Assembly: GCA_030435675.1 (NCBI GenBank)
Contig: JAUCMV010000011.1
Location: forward strand, 1-64,000
DNA from: Steinernema hermaphroditum
Lineage: Eukaryota; Nematoda; Chromadorea; Rhabditida; Steinernematidae
Direction: 5' to 3'
DNA: 64,000 nucleotides
In this document: positions 26,649 through 40,300 of the stretch, in pieces
Layout: each line of letters begins with the position of its first letter
How positions within the stretch are numbered: position 1 is the stretch's first letter
Notes under the pieces: generated by a model
The model's database searches: none
The model's input: the letters and a program-made list of their open reading frames with translations, nothing else
Told to the model about the DNA's origin: nothing
Program-made: the position numbers and the translations under genes

Positions 26649-26858
26649 TTGGAGCAGGAGGGTCAGATGCAGAGCTTTTGGTATGAGCAAGGGCCCTGCT
26701 GTCTCGAATTGAAAGTTTTGCAGGAAACTAAGATAGTCCACAGTAAATCCAGCGGGAGTAGGCGCGTTCGATCAGGCTCGTGCAGTTCTACAAGATCCAA
26801 TCATAAAAATGCTATGGTACTTTGGAGCAGGAGGGTCAGATGCAGAGCTTTTGGTATG

Positions 26859-26872
26859 AGCAGGGCCCTGCT
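26859..26872. other. Perfect 14-bp palindrome in one-base-short monomers
   Basis: AGCAGGGCCCTGCT reads the same on both strands. It forms in the 172-bp units of AG type (also near 13210, 14768, 16846, 20817, 21162, 23582, 27032, 28070, 32217, 32911, 39826 and 42774). In ordinary 173-bp units the extra purine makes it a near-palindrome of 15 nt at offsets 46-60. The element could extrude as a short hairpin, and it coincides with the most variable point of the monomer. Confidence 0.85.
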
Positions 26873-29800
26873 GTCTCGAATTGAAAGTTTTGCAGGAAAC
26901 TAAGATAGTCCACAGTAATCCCAACGGGAATAGGCGCGTTCGATCAGGCTCGTGCAGTTCTACAAGATCCAATCATAAAAATGCTATGGTACTTTGGAGC
27001 AGGAGGGTCAGATGCAGAGCTTTTGGTATGAGCAGGGCCCTGCTGTCTCGAATTGAAAGTTTTGCAGGAAACTAAGATAGTCCACAGTAAATCCAACGGG
27101 AGTAGGCGCGTTCGATCAGGCTCGTGCAGTTCTACAAGATCCAATCATAAAAATGCTATGGTACTTTGGAGCAGGAGGGTCAGATGCAGAGCTTTTGGTA
27201 TGAGCAAGGGCCCTGCTGTCTCGAATTGAAAGTTTTGCAGGAAACTAAGATAGTCCACAGTAAACCCAACGGGAGTAGGCGCGTTCGATCAGGCTCGTGC
27301 AGTTCTACAAGATCCAATCATAAAAATGCTATGGTACTTTGGAGCAGGAGGGTCAGATGCAGAGCTTTTGGTATGAGCGGGGGCCCTGCTGTCTCGAATT
27401 GAAAGTTTTGCAGGAAACTAAGATAGTCCACAGTAAATCCAGCGGGAGTAGGCGCGTTCGATCAGGCTCGTGCAGTTCTACAAGATCCAATCATAAAAAT
27501 GCTATGGTACTTTGGAGCAGGAGGGTCAGATGCAGAGCTTTTGGTATGAGCAAGGGCCCTGCTGTCTCGAATTGAAAGTTTTGCAGGAAACTAAGATAGT
27601 CCACAGTAATCCCAACGGGAATAGGCGCGTTCGATCAGGCTCGTGCAGTTCTACAAGATCCAATCATAAAAATGCTATGGTACTTTGGAGCAGGAGGGTC
27701 AGATGCAGAGCTTTTGGTATGAGCGGGGGCCCTGCTGTCTCGAATTGAAAGTTTTGCAGGAAACTAAGATAGTCCACAGTAATCCCAACGGGAATAGGCG
27801 CGTTCGATCAGGCTCGTGCAGTTCTACAAGATCCAATCATAAAAATGCTATGGTACTTTGGAGCAGGAGGGTCAGATGCAGAGCTTTTGGTATGAGCGAG
27901 GGCCCTGCTGTCTCGAATTGAAAGTTTTGCAGGAAACTAAGATAGTCCACAGTAAATCCAACGGGAATAGGCGCGTTCGATCAGGCTCGTGCAGTTCTAC
28001 AAGATCCAATCATAAAAATGCTATGGTACTTTGGAGCAGGAGGGTCAGATGCAGAGCTTTTGGTATGAGCAGGGCCCTGCTGTCTCGAATTGAAAGTTTT
28101 GCAGGAAACTAAGATAGTCCACAGTAAATCCAACGGGAGTAGGCGCGTTCGATCAGGCTCGTGCAGTTCTACAAGATCCAATCATAAAAATGCTATGGTA
28201 CTTTGGAGCAGGAGGGTCAGATGCAGAGCTTTTGGTATGAGCGGGGGCCCTGCTGTCTCGAATTGAAAGTTTTGCAGGAAACTAAGATAGTCCACAGTAA
28301 ATCCAACGGGAGTAGGCGCGTTCGATCAGGCTCGTGCAGTTCTACAAGATCCAATCATAAAAATGCTATGGTACTTTGGAGCAGGAGGGTCAGATGCAGA
28401 GCTTTTGGTATGAGCGGGGGCCCTGCTGTCTCGAATTGAAAGTTTTGCAGGAAACTAAGATAGTCCACAGTAAATCCAGCGGGAATAGGCGCGTTCGATC
28501 AGGCTCGTGCAGTTCTACAAGATCCAATCATAAAAATGCTATGGTACTTTGGAGCAGGAGGGTCAGATGCAGAGCTTTTGGTATGAGCGGGGGCCCTGCT
28601 GTCTCGAATTGAAAGTTTTGCAGGAAACTAAGATAGTCCACAGTAATCCCAGCGGGAGTAGGCGCGTTCGATCAGGCTCGTGCAGTTCTACAAGATCCAA
28701 TCATAAAAATGCTATGGTACTTTGGAGCAGGAGGGTCAGATGCAGAGCTTTTGGTATGAGCGGGGGCCCTGCTGTCTCGAATTGAAAGTTTTGCAGGAAA
28801 CTAAGATAGTCCACAGTAAACCCAGCGGGAGTAGGCGCGTTCGATCAGGCTCGTGCAGTTCTACAAGATCCAATCATAAAAATGCTATGGTACTTTGGAG
28901 CAGGAGGGTCAGATGCAGAGCTTTTGGTATGAGCAGGGGCCCTGCTGTCTCGAATTGAAAGTTTTGCAGGAAACTAAGATAGTCCACAGTAAATCCAGCG
29001 GGAGTAGGCGCGTTCGATCAGGCTCGTGCAGTTCTACAAGATCCAATCATAAAAATGCTATGGTACTTTGGAGCAGGAGGGTCAGATGCAGAGCTTTTGG
29101 TATGAGCAGGGGCCCTGCTGTCTCGAATTGAAAGTTTTGCAGGAAACTAAGATAGTCCACAGTAAACCCAACGGGAGTAGGCGCGTTCGATCAGGCTCGT
29201 GCAGTTCTACAAGATCCAATCATAAAAATGCTATGGTACTTTGGAGCAGGAGGGTCAGATGCAGAGCTTTTGGTATGAGCGGGGGCCCTGCTGTCTCGAA
29301 TTGAAAGTTTTGCAGGAAACTAAGATAGTCCACAGTAAATCCAGCGGGAGTAGGCGCGTTCGATCAGGCTCGTGCAGTTCTACAAGATCCAATCATAAAA
29401 ATGCTATGGTACTTTGGAGCAGGAGGGTCAGATGCAGAGCTTTTGGTATGAGCAAGGGCCCTGCTGTCTCGAATTGAAAGTTTTGCAGGAAACTAAGATA
29501 GTCCACAGTAAATCCCAGCGGGAGTAGGCGCGTTCGATCAGGCTCGTGCAGTTCTACAAGATCCAATCATAAAAATGCTATGGTACTTTGGAGCAGGAGG
29601 GTCAGATGCAGAGCTTTTGGTATGAGCAAGGGCCCTGCTGTCTCGAATTGAAAGTTTTGCAGGAAACTAAGATAGTCCACAGTAAACCCAACGGGAGTAG
29701 GCGCGTTCGATCAGGCTCGTGCAGTTCTACAAGATCCAATCATAAAAATGCTATGGTACTTTGGAGCAGGAGGGTCAGATGCAGAGCTTTTGGTATGAGC

Positions 29801-31837
29801 AGGGGCCCTGCTGTCTCGAATTGAAAGTTTTGCAGGAAACTAAGATAGTCCACAGTAAATCCAACGGGAGTAGGCGCGTTCGATCAGGCTCGTGCAGTTC
29901 TACAAGATCCAATCATAAAAATGCTATGGTACTTTGGAGCAGGAGGGTCAGATGCAGAGCTTTTGGTATGAGCAGGGGCCCTGCTGTCTCGAATTGAAAG
30001 TTTTGCAGGAAACTAAGATAGTCCACAGTAAACCCACCGGGAGTAGGCGCGTTCGATCAGGCTCGTGCAGTTCTACAAGATCCAATCATAAAAATGCTAT
30101 GGTACTTTGGAGCAGGAGGGTCAGATGCAGAGCTTTTGGTATGAGCAGGGGCCCTGCTGTCTCGAATTGAAAGTTTTGCAGGAAACTAAGATAGTCCACA
30201 GTAATCCCAACGGGAGTAGGCGCGTTCGATCAGGCTCGTGCAGTTCTACAAGATCCAATCATAAAAATGCTATGGTACTTTGGAGCAGGAGGGTCAGATG
30301 CAGAGCTTTTGGTATGAGCAGGGGCCCTGCTGTCTCGAATTGAAAGTTTTGCAGGAAACTAAGATAGTCCACAGTAATCCCAACGGGAGTAGGCGCGTTC
30401 GATCAGGCTCGTGCAGTTCTACAAGATCCAATCATAAAAATGCTATGGTACTTTGGAGCAGGAGGGTCAGATGCAGAGCTTTTGGTATGAGCAAGGGCCC
30501 TGCTGTCTCGAATTGAAAGTTTTGCAGGAAACTAAGATAGTCCACAGTAAATCCAGCGGGAGTAGGCGCGTTCGATCAGGCTCGTGCAGTTCTACAAGAT
30601 CCAATCATAAAAATGCTATGGTACTTTGGAGCAGGAGGGTCAGATGCAGAGCTTTTGGTATGAGCAAGGGCCCTGCTGTCTCGAATTGAAAGTTTTGCAG
30701 GAAACTAAGATAGTCCACAGTAATCCCAACGGGAGTAGGCGCGTTCGATCAGGCTCGTGCAGTTCTACAAGATCCAATCATAAAAATGCTATGGTACTTT
30801 GGAGCAGGAGGGTCAGATGCAGAGCTTTTGGTATGAGCGGGGGCCCTGCTGTCTCGAATTGAAAGTTTTGCAGGAAACTAAGATAGTCCACAGTAATCCC
30901 AACGGGAGTAGGCGCGTTCGATCAGGCTCGTGCAGTTCTACAAGATCCAATCATAAAAATGCTATGGTACTTTGGAGCAGGAGGGTCAGATGCAGAGCTT
31001 TTGGTATGAGCAAGGGCCCTGCTGTCTCGAATTGAAAGTTTTGCAGGAAACTAAGATAGTCCACAGTAAATCCAACGGGAGTAGGCGCGTTCGATCAGGC
31101 TCGTGCAGTTCTACAAGATCCAATCATAAAAATGCTATGGTACTTTGGAGCAGGAGGGTCAGATGCAGAGCTTTTGGTATGAGCAGAGGCCCTGCTGTCT
31201 CGAATTGAAAGTTTTGCAGGAAACTAAGATAGTCCACAGTAAACCCAACGGGAGTAGGCGCGTTCGATCAGGCTCGTGCAGTTCTACAACATCCAATCAT
31301 AAAAATGCTATGGTACTTTGGAGCAGGAGGGTCAGATGCAGAGCTTTTGGTATGAGCAAGGGCCCTGCTGTCTCGAATTGAAAGTTTTGCAGGAAACTAA
31401 GATAGTCCACAGTAAATCCAGCGGGAGTAGGCGCGTTCGATCAGGCTCGTGCAGTTCTACAAGATCCAATCATAAAAATGCTATGGTACTTTGGAGCAGG
31501 AGGGTCAGATGCAGAGCTTTTGGTATGAGCAAGGGCCCTGCTGTCTCGAATTGAAAGTTTTGCAGGAAACTAAGATAGTCCACAGTAAATCCCAACGGGA
31601 GTAGGCGCGTTCGATCAGGCTCGTGCAGTTCTACAAGATCCAATCATAAAAATGCTATGGTACTTTGGAGCAGGAGGGTCAGATGCAGAGCTTTTGGTAT
31701 GAGCAGGGGCCCTGCTGTCTCGAATTGAAAGTTTTGCAGGAAACTAAGATAGTCCACAGTAAATCCAGCGGGAGTAGGCGCGTTCGATCAGGCTCGTGCA
31801 GTTCTACAAGATCCAATCATAAAAATGCTATGGTACT

Positions 31838-32001
31838 TTGGAGCAGGAGGGTCAGATGCAGAGCTTTTGGTGGCCCTGCTGTCTCGAATTGAAAGTTTTG
31901 CAGGAAACTAAGATAGTCCACAGTAAACCCAACGGGAATAGGCGCGTTCGATCAGGCTCGTGCAGTTCTACAAGATCCAATCATAAAAATGCTATGGTAC
32001 T
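31838..32001 (+). repeat. Monomer with the 9-bp deletion (copy 3 of 5)
   Basis: The GGTGGCCCTG junction is at about 31869. This unit carries aaacccaacgggaat, the same combination as the copy at 37199, 31 units further on. The next unit has the rare one-base-longer gagcgaggggccc form. Confidence 0.92.
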
Positions 32002-34598
32002 TTGGAGCAGGAGGGTCAGATGCAGAGCTTTTGGTATGAGCGAGGGGCCCTGCTGTCTCGAATTGAAAGTTTTGCAGGAAACTAAGATAGTCCACAGTAA
32101 ACCCAACGGGAATAGGCGCGTTCGATCAGGCTCGTGCAGTTCTACAAGATCCAATCATAAAAATGCTATGGTACTTTGGAGCAGGAGGGTCAGATGCAGA
32201 GCTTTTGGTATGAGCAGGGCCCTGCTGTCTCGAATTGAAAGTTTTGCAGGAAACTAAGATAGTCCACAGTAAATCCAACGGGAGTAGGCGCGTTCGATCA
32301 GGCTCGTGCAGTTCTACAAGATCCAATCATAAAAATGCTATGGTACTTTGGAGCAGGAGGGTCAGATGCAGAGCTTTTGGTATGAGCAAGGGCCCTGCTG
32401 TCTCGAATTGAAAGTTTTGCAGGAAACTAAGATAGTCCACAGTAAATCCCAACGGGAGTAGGCGCGTTCGATCAGGCTCGTGCAGTTCTACAAGATCCAA
32501 TCATAAAAATGCTATGGTACTTTGGAGCAGGAGGGTCAGATGCAGAGCTTTTGGTATGAGCAAGGGCCCTGCTGTCTCGAATTGAAAGTTTTGCAGGAAA
32601 CTAAGATAGTCCACAGTAAATCCAGCGGGAGTAGGCGCGTTCGATCAGGCTCGTGCAGTTCTACAAGATCCAATCATAAAAATGCTATGGTACTTTGGAG
32701 CAGGAGGGTCAGATGCAGAGCTTTTGGTATGAGCAAGGGCCCTGCTGTCTCGAATTGAAAGTTTTGCAGGAAACTAAGATAGTCCACAGTAAATCCAGCG
32801 GGAGTAGGCGCGTTCGATCAGGCTCGTGCAGTTCTACAAGATCCAATCATAAAAATGCTATGGTACTTTGGAGCAGGAGGGTCAGATGCAGAGCTTTTGG
32901 TATGAGCAGGGCCCTGCTGTCTCGAATTGAAAGTTTTGCAGGAAACTAAGATAGTCCACAGTAAATCCAGCGGGAGTAGGCGCGTTCGATCAGGCTCGTG
33001 CAGTTCTACAAGATCCAATCATAAAAATGCTATGGTACTTTGGAGCAGGAGGGTCAGATGCAGAGCTTTTGGTATGAGCAAGGGCCCTGCTGTCTCGAAT
33101 TGAAAGTTTTGCAGGAAACTAAGATAGTCCACAGTAAATCCCAACGGGAGTAGGCGCGTTCGATCAGGCTCGTGCAGTTCTACAAGATCCAATCATAAAA
33201 ATGCTATGGTACTTTGGAGCAGGAGGGTCAGATGCAGAGCTTTTGGTATGAGCGAGGGCCCTGCTGTCTCGAATTGAAAGTTTTGCAGGAAACTAAGATA
33301 GTCCACAGTAATCCCAACGGGAGTAGGCGCGTTCGATCAGGCTCGTGCAGTTCTACAAGATCCAATCATAAAAATGCTATGGTACTTTGGAGCAGGAGGG
33401 TCAGATGCAGAGCTTTTGGTATGAGCAGGGGCCCTGCTGTCTCGAATTGAAAGTTTTGCAGGAAACTAAGATAGTCCACAGTAAATCCAACGGGAATAGG
33501 CGCGTTCGATCAGGCTCGTGCAGTTCTACAAGATCCAATCATAAAAATGCTATGGTACTTTGGAGCAGGAGGGTCAGATGCAGAGCTTTTGGTATGAGCA
33601 AGGGCCCTGCTGTCTCGAATTGAAAGTTTTGCAGGAAACTAAGATAGTCCACAGTAAATCCCAACGGGAGTAGGCGCGTTCGATCAGGCTCGTGCAGTTC
33701 TACAAGATCCAATCATAAAAATGCTATGGTACTTTGGAGCAGGAGGGTCAGATGCAGAGCTTTTGGTATGAGCGGGGGCCCTGCTGTCTCGAATTGAAAG
33801 TTTTGCAGGAAACTAAGATAGTCCACAGTAAATCCAACGGGAGTAGGCGCGTTCGATCAGGCTCGTGCAGTTCTACAAGATCCAATCATAAAAATGCTAT
33901 GGTACTTTGGAGCAGGAGGGTCAGATGCAGAGCTTTTGGTATGAGCAAGGGCCCTGCTGTCTCGAATTGAAAGTTTTGCAGGAAACTAAGATAGTCCACA
34001 GTAAATCCAACGGGAGTAGGCGCGTTCGATCAGGCTCGTGCAGTTCTACAAGATCCAATCATAAAAATGCTATGGTACTTTGGAGCAGGAGGGTCAGATG
34101 CAGAGCTTTTGGTATGAGCAAGGGCCCTGCTGTCTCGAATTGAAAGTTTTGCAGGAAACTAAGATAGTCCACAGTAATCCCAACGGGAGTAGGCGCGTTC
34201 GATCAGGCTCGTGCAGTTCTACAAGATCCAATCATAAAAATGCTATGGTACTTTGGAGCAGGAGGGTCAGATGCAGAGCTTTTGGTATGAGCGAGGGCCC
34301 TGCTGTCTCGAATTGAAAGTTTTGCAGGAAACTAAGATAGTCCACAGTAAATCCAACGGGAATAGGCGCGTTCGATCAGGCTCGTGCAGTTCTACAAGAT
34401 CCAATCATAAAAATGCTATGGTACTTTGGAGCAGGAGGGTCAGATGCAGAGCTTTTGGTATGAGCAGGGGCCCTGCTGTCTCGAATTGAAAGTTTTGCAG
34501 GAAACTAAGATAGTCCACAGTAAATCCAACGGGAGTAGGCGCGTTCGATCAGGCTCGTGCAGTTCTACAAGATCCAATCATAAAAATGCTATGGTACT

Positions 34599-36333
34599 TT
34601 GGAGCAGGAGGGTCAGATGCAGAGCTTTTGGTATGAGCGGGGGCCCTGCTGTCTCGAATTGAAAGTTTTGCAGGAAACTAAGATAGTCCACAGTAAATCC
34701 CAACGGGAATAGGCGCGTTCGATCAGGCTCGTGCAGTTCTACAAGATCCAATCATAAAAATGCTATGGTACTTTGGAGCAGGAGGGTCAGATGCAGAGCT
34801 TTTGGTATGAGCGGGGGCCCTGCTGTCTCGAATTGAAAGTTTTGCAGGAAACTAAGATAGTCCACAGTAAACCCAACGGGAGTAGGCGCGTTCGATCAGG
34901 CTCGTGCAGTTCTACAAGATCCAATCATAAAAATGCTATGGTACTTTGGAGCAGGAGGGTCAGATGCAGAGCTTTTGGTATGAGCGGGGGCCCTGCTGTC
35001 TCGAATTGAAAGTTTTGCAGGAAACTAAGATAGTCCACAGTAAATCCCAGCGGGAGTAGGCGCGTTCGATCAGGCTCGTGCAGTTCTACAAGATCCAATC
35101 ATAAAAATGCTATGGTACTTTGGAGCAGGAGGGTCAGATGCAGAGCTTTTGGTATGAGCGGGGGCCCTGCTGTCTCGAATTGAAAGTTTTGCAGGAAACT
35201 AAGATAGTCCACAGTAATCCCAACGGGAATAGGCGCGTTCGATCAGGCTCGTGCAGTTCTACAAGATCCAATCATAAAAATGCTATGGTACTTTGGAGCA
35301 GGAGGGTCAGATGCAGAGCTTTTGGTATGAGCGGGGGCCCTGCTGTCTCGAATTGAAAGTTTTGCAGGAAACTAAGATAGTCCACAGTAAATCCCAGCGG
35401 GAGTAGGCGCGTTCGATCAGGCTCGTGCAGTTCTACAAGATCCAATCATAAAAATGCTATGGTACTTTGGAGCAGGAGGGTCAGATGCAGAGCTTTTGGT
35501 ATGAGCGAGGGCCCTGCTGTCTCGAATTGAAAGTTTTGCAGGAAACTAAGATAGTCCACAGTAATCCCAACGGGAATAGGCGCGTTCGATCAGGCTCGTG
35601 CAGTTCTACAAGATCCAATCATAAAAATGCTATGGTACTTTGGAGCAGGAGGGTCAGATGCAGAGCTTTTGGTATGAGCAGGGGCCCTGCTGTCTCGAAT
35701 TGAAAGTTTTGCAGGAAACTAAGATAGTCCACAGTAAATCCAACGGGAGTAGGCGCGTTCGATCAGGCTCGTGCAGTTCTACAAGATCCAATCATAAAAA
35801 TGCTATGGTACTTTGGAGCAGGAGGGTCAGATGCAGAGCTTTTGGTATGAGCAGGGGCCCTGCTGTCTCGAATTGAAAGTTTTGCAGGAAACTAAGATAG
35901 TCCACAGTAAATCCCAACGGGAGTAGGCGCGTTCGATCAGGCTCGTGCAGTTCTACAAGATCCAATCATAAAAATGCTATGGTACTTTGGAGCAGGAGGG
36001 TCAGATGCAGAGCTTTTGGTATGAGCGAGGGCCCTGCTGTCTCGAATTGAAAGTTTTGCAGGAAACTAAGATAGTCCACAGTAAACCCAACGGGAATAGG
36101 CGCGTTCGATCAGGCTCGTGCAGTTCTACAAGATCCAATCATAAAAATGCTATGGTACTTTGGAGCAGGAGGGTCAGATGCAGAGCTTTTGGTATGAGCA
36201 GGGGCCCTGCTGTCTCGAATTGAAAGTTTTGCAGGAAACTAAGATAGTCCACAGTAAATCCCAGCGGGAGTAGGCGCGTTCGATCAGGCTCGTGCAGTTC
36301 TACAAGATCCAATCATAAAAATGCTATGGTACT
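34599..36333 (+). repeat. Local dimeric organisation (347 bp, 173 + 174)
   Basis: Here 174-bp units carrying the extra base (aaatcccaac or aaatcccagc) alternate with ordinary 173-bp units. The long units begin at about 34599, 34946 and 35293, then after one skipped step at 35813 and 36160. The spacing is therefore 347 bp, 347 bp, 520 bp, 347 bp. Elsewhere such long units are scattered singly or occur side by side, so this is the clearest higher-order pattern in the window. It involves only five long units and the other variable sites do not repeat exactly, so it is a short or decayed dimer block rather than a mature higher-order array. Confidence 0.7.
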
Positions 36334-37198
36334 TTGGAGCAGGAGGGTCAGATGCAGAGCTTTTGGTATGAGCAAGGGCCCTGCTGTCTCGAATTGAAAG
36401 TTTTGCAGGAAACTAAGATAGTCCACAGTAAATCCAACGGGAGTAGGCGCGTTCGATCAGGCTCGTGCAGTTCTACAAGATCCAATCATAAAAATGCTAT
36501 GGTACTTTGGAGCAGGAGGGTCAGATGCAGAGCTTTTGGTATGAGCGGGGGCCCTGCTGTCTCGAATTGAAAGTTTTGCAGGAAACTAAGATAGTCCACA
36601 GTAAATCCAACGGGAGTAGGCGCGTTCGATCAGGCTCGTGCAGTTCTACAAGATCCAATCATAAAAATGCTATGGTACTTTGGAGCAGGAGGGTCAGATG
36701 CAGAGCTTTTGGTATGAGCGGGGGCCCTGCTGTCTCGAATTGAAAGTTTTGCAGGAAACTAAGATAGTCCACAGTAAACCCAGCGGGAGTAGGCGCGTTC
36801 GATCAGGCTCGTGCAGTTCTACAAGATCCAATCATAAAAATGCTATGGTACTTTGGAGCAGGAGGGTCAGATGCAGAGCTTTTGGTATGAGCGGGGGCCC
36901 TGCTGTCTCGAATTGAAAGTTTTGCAGGAAACTAAGATAGTCCACAGTAAATCCAACGGGAGTAGGCGCGTTCGATCAGGCTCGTGCAGTTCTACAAGAT
37001 CCAATCATAAAAATGCTATGGTACTTTGGAGCAGGAGGGTCAGATGCAGAGCTTTTGGTATGAGCAGGGGCCCTGCTGTCTCGAATTGAAAGTTTTGCAG
37101 GAAACTAAGATAGTCCACAGTAAATCCAACGGGAGTAGGCGCGTTCGATCAGGCTCGTGCAGTTCTACAAGATCCAATCATAAAAATGCTATGGTACT

Positions 37199-37362
37199 TT
37201 GGAGCAGGAGGGTCAGATGCAGAGCTTTTGGTGGCCCTGCTGTCTCGAATTGAAAGTTTTGCAGGAAACTAAGATAGTCCACAGTAAACCCAACGGGAAT
37301 AGGCGCGTTCGATCAGGCTCGTGCAGTTCTACAAGATCCAATCATAAAAATGCTATGGTACT
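37199..37362 (+). repeat. Monomer with the 9-bp deletion (copy 4 of 5)
   Basis: The GGTGGCCCTG junction is at about 37231. It matches copy 3 in also having aaacccaacgggaat, and the same rare gagcgaggggccc form follows two units later (one unit later in copy 3). Copies 3 and 4 are therefore the best candidates for descent from one duplicated or converted segment. Confidence 0.92.
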
Positions 37363-40300
37363 TTGGAGCAGGAGGGTCAGATGCAGAGCTTTTGGTATGA
37401 GCAGGGGCCCTGCTGTCTCGAATTGAAAGTTTTGCAGGAAACTAAGATAGTCCACAGTAAATCCAGCGGGAATAGGCGCGTTCGATCAGGCTCGTGCAGT
37501 TCTACAAGATCCAATCATAAAAATGCTATGGTACTTTGGAGCAGGAGGGTCAGATGCAGAGCTTTTGGTATGAGCGAGGGGCCCTGCTGTCTCGAATTGA
37601 AAGTTTTGCAGGAAACTAAGATAGTCCACAGTAAATCCAGCGGGAGTAGGCGCGTTCGATCAGGCTCGTGCAGTTCTACAAGATCCAATCATAAAAATGC
37701 TATGGTACTTTGGAGCAGGAGGGTCAGATGCAGAGCTTTTGGTATGAGCGGGGGCCCTGCTGTCTCGAATTGAAAGTTTTGCAGGAAACTAAGATAGTCC
37801 ACAGTAATCCCAACGGGAGTAGGCGCGTTCGATCAGGCTCGTGCAGTTCTACAAGATCCAATCATAAAAATGCTATGGTACTTTGGAGCAGGAGGGTCAG
37901 ATGCAGAGCTTTTGGTATGAGCGGGGGCCCTGCTGTCTCGAATTGAAAGTTTTGCAGGAAACTAAGATAGTCCACAGTAATCCCAGCGGGAGTAGGCGCG
38001 TTCGATCAGGCTCGTGCAGTTCTACAAGATCCAATCATAAAAATGCTATGGTACTTTGGAGCAGGAGGGTCAGATGCAGAGCTTTTGGTATGAGCAAGGG
38101 CCCTGCTGTCTCGAATTGAAAGTTTTGCAGGAAACTAAGATAGTCCACAGTAAATCCAACGGGAGTAGGCGCGTTCGATCAGGCTCGTGCAGTTCTACAA
38201 GATCCAATCATAAAAATGCTATGGTACTTTGGAGCAGGAGGGTCAGATGCAGAGCTTTTGGTATGAGCGGGGGCCCTGCTGTCTCGAATTGAAAGTTTTG
38301 CAGGAAACTAAGATAGTCCACAGTAAATCCAACGGGAATAGGCGCGTTCGATCAGGCTCGTGCAGTTCTACAAGATCCAATCATAAAAATGCTATGGTAC
38401 TTTGGAGCAGGAGGGTCAGATGCAGAGCTTTTGGTATGAGCGAGGGCCCTGCTGTCTCGAATTGAAAGTTTTGCAGGAAACTAAGATAGTCCACAGTAAA
38501 TCCAACGGGAGTAGGCGCGTTCGATCAGGCTCGTGCAGTTCTACAAGATCCAATCATAAAAATGCTATGGTACTTTGGAGCAGGAGGGTCAGATGCAGAG
38601 CTTTTGGTATGAGCGGGGGCCCTGCTGTCTCGAATTGAAAGTTTTGCAGGAAACTAAGATAGTCCACAGTAATCCCAACGGGAGTAGGCGCGTTCGATCA
38701 GGCTCGTGCAGTTCTACAAGATCCAATCATAAAAATGCTATGGTACTTTGGAGCAGGAGGGTCAGATGCAGAGCTTTTGGTATGAGCGGGGGCCCTGCTG
38801 TCTCGAATTGAAAGTTTTGCAGGAAACTAAGATAGTCCACAGTAAATCCAGCGGGAATAGGCGCGTTCGATCAGGCTCGTGCAGTTCTACAAGATCAATC
38901 ATAAAAATGCTATGGTACTTTGGAGCAGGAGGGTCAGATGCAGAGCTTTTGGTATGAGCAAGGGCCCTGCTGTCTCGAATTGAAAGTTTTGCAGGAAACT
39001 AAGATAGTCCACAGTAAATCCAACGGGAGTAGGCGCGTTCGATCAGGCTCGTGCAGTTCTACAAGATCCAATCATAAAAATGCTATGGTACTTTGGAGCA
39101 GGAGGGTCAGATGCAGAGCTTTTGGTATGAGCAAGGGCCCTGCTGTCTCGAATTGAAAGTTTTGCAGGAAACTAAGATAGTCCACAGTAAATCCCAACGG
39201 GAGTAGGCGCGTTCGATCAGGCTCGTGCAGTTCTACAAGATCCAATCATAAAAATGCTATGGTACTTTGGAGCAGGAGGGTCAGATGCAGAGCTTTTGGT
39301 ATGAGCAGGGGCCCTGCTGTCTCGAATTGAAAGTTTTGCAGGAAACTAAGATAGTCCACAGTAAATCCAACGGGAGTAGGCGCGTTCGATCAGGCTCGTG
39401 CAGTTCTACAAGATCCAATCATAAAAATGCTATGGTACTTTGGAGCAGGAGGGTCAGATGCAGAGCTTTTGGTATGAGCAAGGGCCCTGCTGTCTCGAAT
39501 TGAAAGTTTTGCAGGAAACTAAGATAGTCCACAGTAAATCCAACGGGAGTAGGCGCGTTCGATCAGGCTCGTGCAGTTCTACAAGATCCAATCATAAAAA
39601 TGCTATGGTACTTTGGAGCAGGAGGGTCAGATGCAGAGCTTTTGGTATGAGCAGGGGCCCTGCTGTCTCGAATTGAAAGTTTTGCAGGAAACTAAGATAG
39701 TCCACAGTAAACCCAACGGGAGTAGGCGCGTTCGATCAGGCTCGTGCAGTTCTACAAGATCCAATCATAAAAATGCTATGGTACTTTGGAGCAGGAGGGT
39801 CAGATGCAGAGCTTTTGGTATGAGCAGGGCCCTGCTGTCTCGAATTGAAAGTTTTGCAGGAAACTAAGATAGTCCACAGTAAATCCAGCGGGAGTAGGCG
39901 CGTTCGATCAGGCTCGTGCAGTTCTACAAGATCCAATCATAAAAATGCTATGGTACTTTGGAGCAGGAGGGTCAGATGCAGAGCTTTTGGTATGAGCAAG
40001 GGCCCTGCTGTCTCGAATTGAAAGTTTTGCAGGAAACTAAGATAGTCCACAGTAAACCCAACGGGAGTAGGCGCGTTCGATCAGGCTCGTGCAGTTCTAC
40101 AAGATCCAATCATAAAAATGCTATGGTACTTTGGAGCAGGAGGGTCAGATGCAGAGCTTTTGGTATGAGCAAGGGCCCTGCTGTCTCGAATTGAAAGTTT
40201 TGCAGGAAACTAAGATAGTCCACAGTAAATCCAACGGGAGTAGGCGCGTTCGATCAGGCTCGTGCAGTTCTACAAGATCCAATCATAAAAATGCTATGGT

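Larger units (their letters stand above)
9525..34598 (+). repeat. Array domain B: mosaic of GG, AG, GA and AA monomers
   Basis: Neighbouring units differ at the 49-50 dinucleotide and at the 105-112 segment in no obvious long-range order. aatcccaacggg becomes the commonest state, and GGGAAT copies become frequent from about 23 kb onward. Length variants are common. Three successive over-length units (175, 174, 174 bp) lie between 9525 and 10047. Units one base short at the G run occur near 13210, 14768, 16846, 17018, 20817, 21162, 23582, 26860, 27032, 28070, 32217 and 32911. Units one base long at the same run occur near 10259, 11821, 16672, 25658 and 32040. Private variants include gttgaacaag (about 11749), gttgtacaag (about 12096), gttgtagtacaag (about 17980, three extra bases), gtagtacaag (about 21432) and aagatcccaaatc (about 10541). 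Confidence 0.85.
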
